Source of the DNA: Novosphingobium sp. KA1
Lineage (GTDB): Bacteria; Pseudomonadota; Alphaproteobacteria; Sphingomonadales; Sphingomonadaceae
NCBI RefSeq assembly: GCF_017309955.1
Contig: NZ_CP021248.1
Span: 930,001 to 994,000, forward strand
Direction of reading: 5' to 3'
Length of the DNA: 64,000 bases
Below the pieces are notes generated by a model. The model saw only the letters and a list, made by a program, of their open reading frames with translations, had not been told where the DNA came from and made no database searches. The position numbers and the translations under genes are program-made. The first letter of the stretch is position 1, and the number at the start of each line of letters is the position of its first letter. Below are positions 1 through 8,519 of the stretch, one piece after another.

Positions 1-1161
1 GCGCTTGGCATCGCCGTCCGGCGCGAAAAAGGTCCACTGCAGGCCCATGCGATCCGCGGAGAAGTCGTCGGACAGAGCCGGAAGCGATGGACCCGGCTTG
101 CCGCCAGCCGGTTTGGCAAGCGGCTGCGAGAGGTCGCCGCCGCGTGCCCTGAACCAGCCGTCCCCGGTCCACTCGATCGGTTCCAGCAATGTCTGGCGGC
201 CAAGCGTGCGCAGGCCGTTCTCGTAGCCGTGGTAGACCATCCACCAATCGCCCGCCGGTCCTTCGACCAGCGTGGCATGCCCGCGGGACCACCAGGGCTC
301 CGCCGTGCCTTGCGTGCGAACGATGGGATTGTGCGGGCAATGCTCCCATGGCCCATGGACGGAGCGGGAGCGGGCGGTGATGACCATGTGCCCGGTGACC
401 GGACCGGCAGTGCCGCCGATGGCGGTGACAAGGTAGAACCAGTCGCCGCGGCGCAGCAGCTTGGGTCCTTCCGGCGCGAAGTTCTCGACGATCCAGTCGT
501 CGGGATAGCGCCAGGGATCGTAGGCCTTTTCCAGCGGACCATCGGTGGCAAGGCCGTCATCGGTCAGCCGGACCTTGCGGATGCCGTTGGTGAAGAGATA
601 GCGCCGCCCATCCTCGCCCACGACATGGCCCGGATCGATGCAGCCGGGAATGTCGAGGTCGACCGGATCGCTCCAGGGGCCGCGGATGTCATCTGCCCAG
701 ATCACGTAGATCGACCAGGGTTTGCCATCGGGGGCGGCCGGGAGATAGATGAAGTAGCGGTCCTTGTGCTTCACGAGATCGACAGCCCAGACGCTGCCGA
801 GATTGTGCGTGAGGGCCGGGCCGATCGGCGACCAGTTCACCAGATCGCGCGATTGCCAGATCACCAGCCCGGGGTAGTAGTCAAAGGAGGAGAACGTCAT
901 GTAGTAGACGTCGCCGTCCTTCAGGATCGACGGGTCGGGATGATCGCCGGACAGGATCGGGTTGCGATACGTGCCGTTGCCGAGATCGGCCTTGCGCTGG
1001 CCTTCGGGGCCTGTTCCCCAGGTCGGCGCGCGGCCAGGCGCGCGTGCCGCCGCCTCGCTCGCGAGTGCAGGGGCCAGAGCGGCCAGAGCGGGGGGAACGG
1101 CGGCGGGCAGGGCCGCGCCGGCAAGCGCGCCCTTGAACATGGTGCGGCGGGTCAGGCTCAT
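1..1161 (-). CDS. GH43 family beta-xylosidase / alpha-L-arabinofuranosidase (3' end beyond window)
   Basis: Exported glycosidase that probably removes xylose or arabinose from xylan or xyloglucan oligosaccharides. The first 387 residues are visible and the C-terminus lies off the left edge. The N-terminus carries a twin-arginine-like signal (RRTMFKGA, residues 5-12) and an Ala-rich stretch. The five-bladed propeller starts near residue 65. HPDPS (74-78) holds the likely catalytic base Asp76, and NFAPEGPKL holds the likely general acid Glu. The visible end (LSDDFSADRMGLQW) looks like the start of a C-terminal beta-sandwich. The ATG at 1161 follows AGGGA and lies 17 bp after the GH39 stop, so the two genes are probably one operon. 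Substrate is inferred from family and context. Confidence 0.9.
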   Translation of the reverse strand, partial: MSLTRRTMFKGALAGAALPAAVPPALAALAPALASEAAARAPGRAPTWGTGPEGQRKADLGNGTYRNPILSGDHPDPSILKDGDVYYMTFSSFDYYPGLVIWQSRDLVNWSPIGPALTHNLGSVWAVDLVKHKDRYFIYLPAAPDGKPWSIYVIWADDIRGPWSDPVDLDIPGCIDPGHVVGEDGRRYLFTNGIRKVRLTDDGLATDGPLEKAYDPWRYPDDWIVENFAPEGPKLLRRGDWFYLVTAIGGTAGPVTGHMVITARSRSVHGPWEHCPHNPIVRTQGTAEPWWSRGHATLVEGPAGDWWMVYHGYENGLRTLGRQTLLEPIEWTGDGWFRARGGDLSQPLAKPAGGKPGPSLPALSDDFSADRMGLQWTFFAPDGDAKR

Positions 1162-1178
1162 GGTATTTCCCTGGTCGG

Positions 1179-2744
1179 TCACGAGGCGAATTTCAGCGTT
1201 ACGAGCACGACGTCGTTGGTCTGCATCGGCAGTTCGACCAAGGCGGTGCCGTCCCGGCCGACGGAGATGGTCTTGCCGGTTTCCGTCGTGTCGGCGGTTT
1301 CCTGACGCAGGCGATCGAGCTGTGCGGCATCGACGGATTCCGGCATGCCCATGTCGATATAGAGCGAGAGCGGATCGTTGTGCCGATAACCGGTGCGGTG
1401 CGTCTCGAGCCGGTAGCGGCCCGGCGCGAGGTGCTCGAAGCGGATCGTTACCGGATCGCTCGTCCGCGATGGCTGGAGGCGGGTATAGAACGGCTTGTTG
1501 CTCAGGGTCTGCTCGGGCTGGTGCCAATCCCAGACCACCGCGCTGACGGCCTTGCCCTCGCGCGAGGCGAACGTGAATTCGTCCGCCACCGGGATGGCCC
1601 GGCCGCGCAAGGCATGGAGGTACTTGTAGGCGAACCATGCCGGCTTGCGGATGCCCTCGCGGTTCATCAGACCGAACCCGCCGTGGAAGGGCGTGGGCGG
1701 CGGACCGGGCTCCTCGAACAGGTCGGTGTAGGTCCAGTAGCTCATGCCCTGCACCATGCCGGCGGTCTTTTTGAGTTTGGTGAGGATGTAGGGCGCACTG
1801 ACATAGCTGTCGTGCACGAAGTCGCGGGGGGTGTAGCTGGTGCTCCACTCGGTGAAATAGAGCGGGATGCCGGGATAGGCGGAAGCCTCGATCTGCTCGC
1901 GCACGCGCCGCACATCGCCGATGATCGCGTCGGGCGAGGAGGAGAGCTTGGTGTCCTGCTTGCCCTGTTCGTCGAGGAAGCCGCCCTCGACGCCGTAGGT
2001 ATGGGTCGCCACGAAGTCGACCGGCAACTTGTGCTCGGCCGCAAAGGCGAGGAATTCGGGTACCCAGGCCGCCCCGGCGGTTGCCGGGCCGCCGACACGC
2101 AGGCGCGGGTCGATGGCCTTGATGGTCCTTGCCGTATCGGCGTAGAGGTCAAGATAGGCGCGCTGGTCGGCGCCTTCCCAGAACCCGTCGAGATTGGGTT
2201 CGTTCCACAGTTCGAAGTACCAGCTGCGCACTTCCTCGGCACCGTAGCGCGCGCGCAGATGGGTGACAAAGGCATGGATCAGCTTGCGCCACTCTGCCGG
2301 ATCGGGGTGCGAGGTATTGCCCTTCCAGTAGAACAGTTGCTGGTCCGAAGTGCGGATCGCGGCCGGGCTCCAGCCCAGCTCCACGAAAGGTCGGATCTTT
2401 CTGGCGAGCAGCGCGTCATACAGCGCGTCGATGCCGCTCCAGTCGTAGACGATCTGCCCGTTTTCCTTGCGGACGGTACCCAGCACATCATGGAAGATGT
2501 CGTGGAAACGGATGTAGCGGAAGCCGAGTTCGTCGGAGGCGACCTGCAATTGCGCCTGGCTGTCGGCGCGCCTCAGAGTGCCGGGGTAATCCGATCCGAC
2601 CGAAAGATCGTAGAACCGATCGACCGGCGCACCGCCGCGGGCGGCGTCGATGCGGACTACACGCTCGGCCGAACTGGCGGCGCCAGCCGGTCCGGCACAG
2701 AGCATCGTGACCGGCGCGATGATGGAAAGGGCCAGAGTTTTCAT
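1179..2744 (-). CDS. GH39 family beta-xylosidase
   Basis: 521-residue secreted retaining glycosidase, probably acting on xylo-oligosaccharides in the periplasm. Residues 1-22 form a Sec signal peptide (MKTLALSIIAPVTMLCAGPAGAA). The TIM barrel contains WNEPN, whose Glu is the expected acid/base, and LYFTEWS, whose Glu is the expected nucleophile; both are standard GH39 motifs. A beta-sandwich tail follows from about residue 400. The start is supported by GAGGGAG about 5 bp upstream. A LacI-type palindrome lies 40 bp upstream (2784-2799). The gene leads the GH39-GH43 operon. The family call is firm; xylose rather than another sugar is inferred from the adjacent xylose genes. Confidence 0.93.
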   Translation of the reverse strand: MKTLALSIIAPVTMLCAGPAGAASSAERVVRIDAARGGAPVDRFYDLSVGSDYPGTLRRADSQAQLQVASDELGFRYIRFHDIFHDVLGTVRKENGQIVYDWSGIDALYDALLARKIRPFVELGWSPAAIRTSDQQLFYWKGNTSHPDPAEWRKLIHAFVTHLRARYGAEEVRSWYFELWNEPNLDGFWEGADQRAYLDLYADTARTIKAIDPRLRVGGPATAGAAWVPEFLAFAAEHKLPVDFVATHTYGVEGGFLDEQGKQDTKLSSSPDAIIGDVRRVREQIEASAYPGIPLYFTEWSTSYTPRDFVHDSYVSAPYILTKLKKTAGMVQGMSYWTYTDLFEEPGPPPTPFHGGFGLMNREGIRKPAWFAYKYLHALRGRAIPVADEFTFASREGKAVSAVVWDWHQPEQTLSNKPFYTRLQPSRTSDPVTIRFEHLAPGRYRLETHRTGYRHNDPLSLYIDMGMPESVDAAQLDRLRQETADTTETGKTISVGRDGTALVELPMQTNDVVLVTLKFAS

Positions 2745-2783
2745 CCATCTCCCTCAAGCAGATCCGAGCTGCTGTTTTGCGGA

Positions 2784-2799
2784 ATGTTAGCGCAATCAT
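2784..2799. promoter_or_regulatory. LacI-type operator upstream of GH39
   Basis: ATGTTAGCGCAATCAT is an imperfect palindrome 40 bp upstream of the GH39 start. It differs by one base from the reverse complement of the site at 12006 and fits the shared pattern rTGnTAGCGCwATCAy. The pattern resembles the xylose operator motif known from Caulobacter (TGTTAGCGCTACCA type). It is the probable binding site of the LacI-family protein encoded at 12098. Confidence 0.7.
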
Positions 2800-2891
2800 T
2801 ATCGATTGCAAGGTGTCGCGTCGGCGGCGTTTCGGCTTGATGGACCCGGTTGCTAGGACGGCGGCAAAAAGCCTGTTCCTGTCCTGCGAGG

Positions 2892-4472
2892 CTACGCGCG
2901 GATCCCGGCAAAGGCCTGGATCGTTGATCCCGATTGCGGTGCGAGCATCTGGCGAGTGAGTTCGCGATTGCCGGGCAGGTTCGTTACGGCATATTCGCTC
3001 TGACGCCGCACTTGCTCGAAGGCTTCGCGGGCTTCGGGCCTCAGGCGCATGATTCCGGCCTTTGCCGACAGATCGGTCTTCCAGCCCATCCCGTAGAGGA
3101 TGCATTGCCAACTGGTGGCGGGGAAGATGTCGACGTTGGGGTTGAAGTCTTTCTCGTTCGGCGGCCGGTGACGCCATCGGTCGAGCAGTTCGTTCAGGCT
3201 GTCCGGAATCGTTTCAGCCCGCACGTTATCGCGCCAGAAATCGGTGTCCCGGCGCTGTGTCAGGCTGTAGTGAAGCTTGAGGAAATCACGGGCGCGTTCG
3301 TACCGTTCGAGCATGACCCTATTGAACTGGCGCGCCGAAGTCTCGTAGTCGCCTGCCCAGGGGAACAGGTTGGCAATCGCACCTGCAGCGATTTCCGCAA
3401 AGACGATGCCCGTTGCCTCCAGAGGTTCGAAAAACCCGCTGGAAAGTCCGACCGCGACGCAGTTCTTGTACCAGTTGACTTCGCGATATCCGGCATTGAA
3501 CTGCAGGCGCCGCGTTGAGGCGGTTTCGCCGTGCGTGCCAAGATAGCTGCGCAGGGTTCGTTCCGCCGTTTCCGGATCGCAATGGGCAGAGGAGAAGACA
3601 TAGCCAGTGCCTCGCCGGGTCTGGAGGCCGATGTCCCAGATCCAGCCGGCATCACGGGCTGTGGAAAGAGTGCAGGACTGGATCGGGGTGGTCGGCGTGT
3701 CGTAAGGCACCTGCGCGGCAATCGCGCTGTCGCAGAACAGCACGTCGGTGCAGCTTTTCCACTTCTGCCCCAATGCCTTGCCGATCAGTTCGGCTCGGAA
3801 ACCGGAGCAATCGATAAAGAGGTCGGCTTCCAGCACCCCGTGCGCTTGAGTGCGCACACCCGCGATGGCGCCGTCCTCGGTGCAGAGCACTTCCTGCACG
3901 GTATCGGCAATGTGCAGAACACCGTTGGCGATGCCCTGGTCACGAAGCAGCAACGCCAGCGCCCCGGCATCGAAATGGAACGCGTAGTTAAGTACCCCGG
4001 CATATTCGGGATGATTGGCCAACTTGGGCGCACGCAGTGCGTCGACCGCGCGTTTCTGAGGTGTGCTGGCCTCATCCCAGGGCATGTCGCCGGCTTCGCC
4101 CAACAGCCAGTAGGGCAGGTATTCCGGCCCTCCCTTGCGATCGTCCGCTTCCTGGAAGCCGTGAAGATAATTGTCGGCTCCGCCATGACCGGCGGGGTGC
4201 AGCCAGTCGACGAACTTCACGCCTTGCTTGAAGGTCGCTTCGCAGCGGCGAAGCAGGTCCTTTTCACGGACGCCGATACGCTCCAGCGTGCGGCGAATGG
4301 TAGGGAACGTGCCTTCGCCTACTCCGATGATCCCGATGTCGGGGGATTCGACGAGCGTGATGGCGATCCCGCCGGGCAGATCGGCCCCCAGCATCTTGGC
4401 GAGATAACCGGCCGTAAGCCAGCCGGCCGTACCGCCGCCTACCACGAGAATCCGCTTCACCTTGGCATCCAT
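2892..4472 (-). CDS. Flavin-dependent halogenase (tryptophan halogenase family)
   Basis: 526-residue cytoplasmic FAD protein. The dinucleotide motif GGGTAGW is at residues 12-18. TFKQGVKF (80-87) carries the lysine expected to activate hypohalous acid. FFEPLEATG is also present, as in characterised halogenases. The second signature WxWxIP reads WIWDIG here, so the Pro is Gly. Members of this family beside TBDRs in Caulobacterales, Sphingomonadales and Xanthomonas are usually called tryptophan halogenases; the few tested ones act on indole-like substrates. The gene lies 62 bp downstream of the TBDR stop in the same direction and is likely in its operon. Nothing here suggests a natural-product cluster, so the true substrate is unknown. 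Confidence 0.88.
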   Translation of the reverse strand: MDAKVKRILVVGGGTAGWLTAGYLAKMLGADLPGGIAITLVESPDIGIIGVGEGTFPTIRRTLERIGVREKDLLRRCEATFKQGVKFVDWLHPAGHGGADNYLHGFQEADDRKGGPEYLPYWLLGEAGDMPWDEASTPQKRAVDALRAPKLANHPEYAGVLNYAFHFDAGALALLLRDQGIANGVLHIADTVQEVLCTEDGAIAGVRTQAHGVLEADLFIDCSGFRAELIGKALGQKWKSCTDVLFCDSAIAAQVPYDTPTTPIQSCTLSTARDAGWIWDIGLQTRRGTGYVFSSAHCDPETAERTLRSYLGTHGETASTRRLQFNAGYREVNWYKNCVAVGLSSGFFEPLEATGIVFAEIAAGAIANLFPWAGDYETSARQFNRVMLERYERARDFLKLHYSLTQRRDTDFWRDNVRAETIPDSLNELLDRWRHRPPNEKDFNPNVDIFPATSWQCILYGMGWKTDLSAKAGIMRLRPEAREAFEQVRRQSEYAVTNLPGNRELTRQMLAPQSGSTIQAFAGIRA

Positions 4473-4496
4473 GAAACCACACGCTCCCCGATGTGG

Positions 4497-4524
4497 ATCG
4501 GGCGGACCGTTTGGCCCGCCCGAT
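4497..4524. terminator. Stem-loop between TBDR and halogenase
   Basis: ATCGGGCGG and CCGCCCGAT form a 9-bp GC-rich stem with a 10-nt loop, between the TBDR stop (4535) and the halogenase start. In the direction of these genes no T-run follows, so it is more likely an mRNA-stabilising or partial-attenuation hairpin than a full terminator. Confidence 0.4.
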
Positions 4525-4534
4525 GTTTCTTTTA

Positions 4535-7471
4535 TCAGAACGTGACGTTGATGCCCATTCGGTAGCGACGGTCGCTCTGGAACCAGCTGCGTCCGTAAAG
4601 TTCGCCGCCGGGGTACCCGCCCATCACGGTCTTCTGCGTGGCGTTCAGGATGTTCTGGGCCTGAAGCTGGAAGTTGAAATGGTCGTTCACGCGGAAGGTG
4701 ATGCCGGCATCCAGGGTGCCGTAGCTGGCGCCATAGACCGGCAGGTTGGTTGCAACGCTGGTGGTAGCACCCGAAGCGTCAGTATAGACGTAGCTGTTGT
4801 TCGTGCCGCTTGCCGTGGTCGACTGCAGATAGCGCGAGCGCCAGCTGTAGGCGATGCGCAGCGAGAACGGGTCCTTTTCGTAAAGGAGCGCGGCGTTCAC
4901 GTTGTGCTTCGACAGGCCCTTCAAGGGCACGTCGTTGCGCTTCACGCCGTCGATGTCGAAGTAGAGGTCGCCGGGGTTCTTGCTGTCGATGAAGGTGTAG
5001 TTCGCTTCAACGCCGAAGCCTGCGAGCCAGCCGGGAAGCTGGTCGAAGAACGTGCGGCCGCCGAGTTCGATGCCCTTGACCGTTGCGGTTTCATCCGAGG
5101 TGTGGGCATCGTTGGTCGTGGCGAGCGCCTGTTCCGATGTGCCGTCGGCGAACTGAACCGTGATGGCGCGCTGGGCGGCGCCAAAGACGACGAGGTCCTT
5201 GATGCTCTTGTAGAAGCCGGCGATGTGCAGCGTCGTCCCGGGCTTGGGATACCATTCGAGCGACAGGTCGAAGTTGTTCGACATCGTCGGTTTCAGCGTC
5301 GGATCGCCGCTGGTGGTGGTGTAGTTGGCGAAGGTATTGGGAGCGCCATTACCACCCGAACCGGCGATCGTGTTGACCCCCAGGGTTCCCGATGCGCGCA
5401 GGTCGTAGAACGAGGCGTTGTCCATCGTGATGTTGTATGCGGCGCGAACCTTGACCGATTCCACGGGGGCATACGTCACGTTCACGGCGGGCAGGACACG
5501 GGTGTATTCTGCACCGGCACTGCGGATTTCCGCAGTATTGGCCACCGTATAGATCACACCGTCGCGTTCGAACTGCGTCGAGGTCTGCTGGAAGTAACCC
5601 GTGCTCTGGTTCTTCACGTTCACCACGCGCACGCCGAGGTTACCGGTCAGTTCGGATTCACCCCAGTTGGTGCCGAAGTTGACCATGGCGTAACCGGCCA
5701 GTGTCTTGGTCGAGTAGTTGGTCTGGTCGCCCGGCAGGATGAACCCGGGCGTACGACCCGGCGAACCGCCGTACAGGTCGAAGAAGCCCTGTACGCTGGT
5801 GTTGCGGATGAAGTCGATGGCAGGGAAGTACTGCGTTCCGGGCAGTTGGATATCGCCGCGGAAGAAGTCCTTGAACACGTGCGATTCATAGTCGCCCGAA
5901 CGCCCGTCGGCAAACGACACCACCGGCGAGCCGTTCCAGCCCTGGCCCAGGGCCGACCACGCGTAGCCGTTATCGAGGTCACGCTCGGTCCGCTTCGCCC
6001 AGCGTCCGCCGACCTTGACGGCCTTGAAGAAGCCTTCACCGACGTCATAGGTGAGGTCCGCCTGTGCGGAGTCCATCTTGCCTGCGTTGTCGTTGTTGTG
6101 GGGCATCACCGCCTGCCATGCGTAATTGGCAGGGTCGAGCAGCGCGGCTTGGGTGCTGTCGGGTACCGAGATCTGCGGCAGGCTGCCGCTCAGGTCGAGC
6201 CCGTAGCTGGTCGGGAAGTTGACGGTACGGAACACCGAGATACGGTCAACCGATGCGGTGGACTTGGTGTGCTGGTACGAGGCCTGGACGGTGATCGGCA
6301 GGTTTGCCGGCTTCCAGTTCAACGAGCCCGAAATGTCTTCGGTCTTGTTCTTGCCCTTCCAGAACGCGGAAGTGCCGCCGCTCGAAATCGGTGCGCCAGT
6401 CGGCAGGCCGGTCGCCGGGTCACGCTGGAATACCGCCGGCGAGGAAATCAGGCCGCCATTCTCGTTGAACTGGCTTTGCGACGGATCGACTGCGAGGCTC
6501 TGCGAGGTGACGAACGAGCCGTATTCGAAGTCGGTGTTGCTGTACTTCGACTGGAAGTAGATGCCGGTCAGCGTCAGGTCCTGGGTCGGCGACCACTGCA
6601 CGGCACCGTAGATACCGTCGCGCTTGCGCTGGTAGTTTTCCTCGCCGTAGGTGTAGCCGCCCGGAATGAAGTAGTCGTTGCCCTGGATATTGGTCCGGTA
6701 GAACTCTTCCATGCGCACGAACTGCGACTTCGTCGACAGCTGGCTGTGCGCGTAGTCGAAGACGAAGCCGAGATCGCCGATGCCGGTGTTGAACTTGCCG
6801 GCGACCAGGCCCGAGGCGGAATAGTCCGACTTCTGGGACAGATCGCCCATGCTGAGGTCCGCGCTGCCAGCGAAGTGCAGGCCGTAGCCATAGTCGAACG
6901 GCAGCTTGGTGCGCAGGTCGACCGCGCCGCCGGTACCGCCTTCGATCTGGTCGGCGGTCGACGACTTGTAGACGTCCACGGCCTGCATCAGTTCGGGGGT
7001 GACGTCGCTGAATTGAAGCGAGCGACCGCCATTGGCGCTGAAGATGTCGCGGCCATTGAGGCGCGAGGCGACGCCGGACATGCCACGAACCTGAATGCCG
7101 GAGCCTTCGGCCGAATAGTGGTCGGGGTCGTTCAGCGACTGGAAGCGGACGATCGTAACGCCGGGGACGCGTTGCAGGACTTCGGTGATCGAGTTGTCCG
7201 GCAACTTGCCGGCATCGTCGGCAACGACCGAGTCGACGATGGAGATCGCGTTCTTCTTGCGATCATCGGCGGACTGAAGCGCGGCGCGGCGACCGGTGAC
7301 GACGATGGCGTCGGCCTCGGCAGTGGTCGGCGCCTGCGCGGCATCGTCTTGCGCAAAGGCCGCAGTCGGTGCTGCACATGCGAACAGCGCTGTGGCGGAA
7401 ACGCTCAAACCCAGCGCGCTGCGACGATCAAGAGTCGCGATTCCGCGACGAATCTGTGTGAAAAACGCCAT
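4535..7471 (-). CDS. TonB-dependent receptor (plug plus barrel, no STN domain)
   Basis: 978-residue outer-membrane active transporter. The start is ATG 7471, preceded by GGAGGGG with 8-nt spacing; the reading frame extends 20 codons further upstream, but that has no such signal and would lie across the operator. Signal peptide residues are about 1-41 (ending AAFAQ). A TonB-box-like ADAIVVTGRR leads into a plug domain (KLPDNSITEVLQRVPGV) and a large beta-barrel ending in a terminal Phe (GINVTF). There is no N-terminal STN domain, so it is not a FecR-type signal transducer. A perfect LacI palindrome at 7516-7531 lies in its promoter. Probable substrate: xylan or xyloglucan oligosaccharides, inferred from the locus. 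The halogenase follows in the same direction. Confidence 0.93.
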   Translation of the reverse strand: MAFFTQIRRGIATLDRRSALGLSVSATALFACAAPTAAFAQDDAAQAPTTAEADAIVVTGRRAALQSADDRKKNAISIVDSVVADDAGKLPDNSITEVLQRVPGVTIVRFQSLNDPDHYSAEGSGIQVRGMSGVASRLNGRDIFSANGGRSLQFSDVTPELMQAVDVYKSSTADQIEGGTGGAVDLRTKLPFDYGYGLHFAGSADLSMGDLSQKSDYSASGLVAGKFNTGIGDLGFVFDYAHSQLSTKSQFVRMEEFYRTNIQGNDYFIPGGYTYGEENYQRKRDGIYGAVQWSPTQDLTLTGIYFQSKYSNTDFEYGSFVTSQSLAVDPSQSQFNENGGLISSPAVFQRDPATGLPTGAPISSGGTSAFWKGKNKTEDISGSLNWKPANLPITVQASYQHTKSTASVDRISVFRTVNFPTSYGLDLSGSLPQISVPDSTQAALLDPANYAWQAVMPHNNDNAGKMDSAQADLTYDVGEGFFKAVKVGGRWAKRTERDLDNGYAWSALGQGWNGSPVVSFADGRSGDYESHVFKDFFRGDIQLPGTQYFPAIDFIRNTSVQGFFDLYGGSPGRTPGFILPGDQTNYSTKTLAGYAMVNFGTNWGESELTGNLGVRVVNVKNQSTGYFQQTSTQFERDGVIYTVANTAEIRSAGAEYTRVLPAVNVTYAPVESVKVRAAYNITMDNASFYDLRASGTLGVNTIAGSGGNGAPNTFANYTTTSGDPTLKPTMSNNFDLSLEWYPKPGTTLHIAGFYKSIKDLVVFGAAQRAITVQFADGTSEQALATTNDAHTSDETATVKGIELGGRTFFDQLPGWLAGFGVEANYTFIDSKNPGDLYFDIDGVKRNDVPLKGLSKHNVNAALLYEKDPFSLRIAYSWRSRYLQSTTASGTNNSYVYTDASGATTSVATNLPVYGASYGTLDAGITFRVNDHFNFQLQAQNILNATQKTVMGGYPGGELYGRSWFQSDRRYRMGINVTF

Positions 7472-7515
7472 AACTGTGTCCCCTCCGGTCCCATGTGATA
7501 TTGCGCTGCAACATT

Positions 7516-7531
7516 GTGATAGCGCTATCAC
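7516..7531. promoter_or_regulatory. Perfect LacI-type palindromic operator upstream of the TBDR
   Basis: GTGATAGCGCTATCAC is a perfect 16-bp palindrome 45 bp upstream of the TBDR ATG. It is the strongest member of the four-site family (also 2784, 12006, 18362). A weaker half-match (TGTTGACCGCTAACAT) occurs at 7631-7646. Confidence 0.8.
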
Positions 7532-7688
7532 TTCGTATTACATCTAGCTTTGCGGCGATTCTTTGACAGATTTGCCGTCGCTATGAGGATTGCCACTACC
7601 ATCGGCGTAATAATGGCGCAACATGCGATTTGTTGACCGCTAACATCTTGCGGCAAACTGTGTCGATTTTGCTTCACTGTGTCGGTTG

Positions 7689-7714
7689 AACGCCCGCCAG
7701 CCGTGGCGGGCGTT
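7689..7714. terminator. Hairpin downstream of the GH3-esterase operon
   Basis: AACGCCCGCC and GGCGGGCGTT form a perfect 10-bp stem with a 6-nt loop, just after the SGNH hydrolase stop at 7719 on the minus strand. No clear U-tract follows, so termination strength is uncertain. Confidence 0.5.
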
Positions 7715-7718
7715 GCCG

Positions 7719-8519
7719 TTATTTGCGACCCAGTGTCCGTTCGATCGCGGCTTTTGCGATGGGTGCCATCCGGGCGTAACCCTCGGCCAAGGGGTGGACG
7801 CCGTCCTTGGTGAAGCGCTGATCCATCAGGCCCTGCGTGTCCGCCAGCGCCGAATAGTAGTCGGCAAAGGCGTAGCCGCGCGCCTTTGCCAGCGCCTGAA
7901 GCCGCGTGTTGATGCGGCGCAGTTCATCCGGTTTGCGCTCGCGGATGACGTAGTCCGCCGTGGGCGTGTTGGTGACCGGCAGGATCGAGCAGAGCACCAC
8001 GCGGATGCCATGGCGATCGGCGATGTCGGCCATGGCTTCGATATTGGCGACGATGCCGTCTTCGCTCTCCATCTGGAGGAAGCCCGAAACGTCGTTGACG
8101 CCGCCCAGGATCACCACTGCGCGGGGCTGCAGGGCCACGACGTCCTGCTGGAAGCGCACCAGCATTTGTGCGGTGACCTGGGCGCCGATGCCGCGGTTCA
8201 CGTAAGCCTTGCCGGGAAAGTACCGGCCGAGGTCCCACATGTCGGTGATCGAATCGCCCAGGAAAACGACACGGTCGTCCCCCTTGGTCGCGGGCTTCAA
8301 TGCCGCATTGGCGGGTGCGTAGAGATAGCGCTCGCCGAAGTCCTGCATCATCGAGGGTACCAGCTTTTCGCGGAACGGACCCGCCCATGGCCCCCAGTCG
8401 CGCGTGTCGGTAACGGTGCGGCGCTCGGGGCTGGACTGGTAATGTTGCGGTTCGCCAGCGCCGATCAGCAGCACGGCCGCGGGCAGCAACAGGGCAAGGG
8501 GTGCCTTCGGGGCCTTCAT
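7719..8519 (-). CDS. SGNH/GDSL-family hydrolase, probable carbohydrate esterase
   Basis: 266-residue secreted esterase with a short signal segment (residues 1-21). The SGNH blocks are clear: VVFLGDSIT with nucleophile Ser90, GIGAQ with the block-II Gly, GGVND with Asn142, and DGVHP with Asp239 and His242. In this context it most likely removes acetyl groups from xylan or xyloglucan, but the family also holds lipases and other esterases. Its ATG overlaps the stop of the upstream alpha/beta hydrolase by 4 bp (8516-8519), which indicates translational coupling. It is the last gene of the GH3-hydrolase-SGNH operon. Confidence 0.88.
   Translation of the reverse strand: MKAPKAPLALLLPAAVLLIGAGEPQHYQSSPERRTVTDTRDWGPWAGPFREKLVPSMMQDFGERYLYAPANAALKPATKGDDRVVFLGDSITDMWDLGRYFPGKAYVNRGIGAQVTAQMLVRFQQDVVALQPRAVVILGGVNDVSGFLQMESEDGIVANIEAMADIADRHGIRVVLCSILPVTNTPTADYVIRERKPDELRRINTRLQALAKARGYAFADYYSALADTQGLMDQRFTKDGVHPLAEGYARMAPIAKAAIERTLGRK

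Noticed and set aside
2488..3177. Minus-strand frame bridging the GH39 and halogenase genes
   Set aside because: Out of phase with both genes; it only spans the operator region by chance.
2892..4472. Naming the halogenase as a true tryptophan halogenase
   Set aside because: Family membership does not show the substrate, and the genomic context is carbohydrate uptake rather than indole biosynthesis.
4493..7498. Thousand-codon open frame antisense to the TBDR
   Set aside because: Mirror of a strongly supported TBDR; the translation has no family features. Long antisense frames are expected in high-GC DNA.
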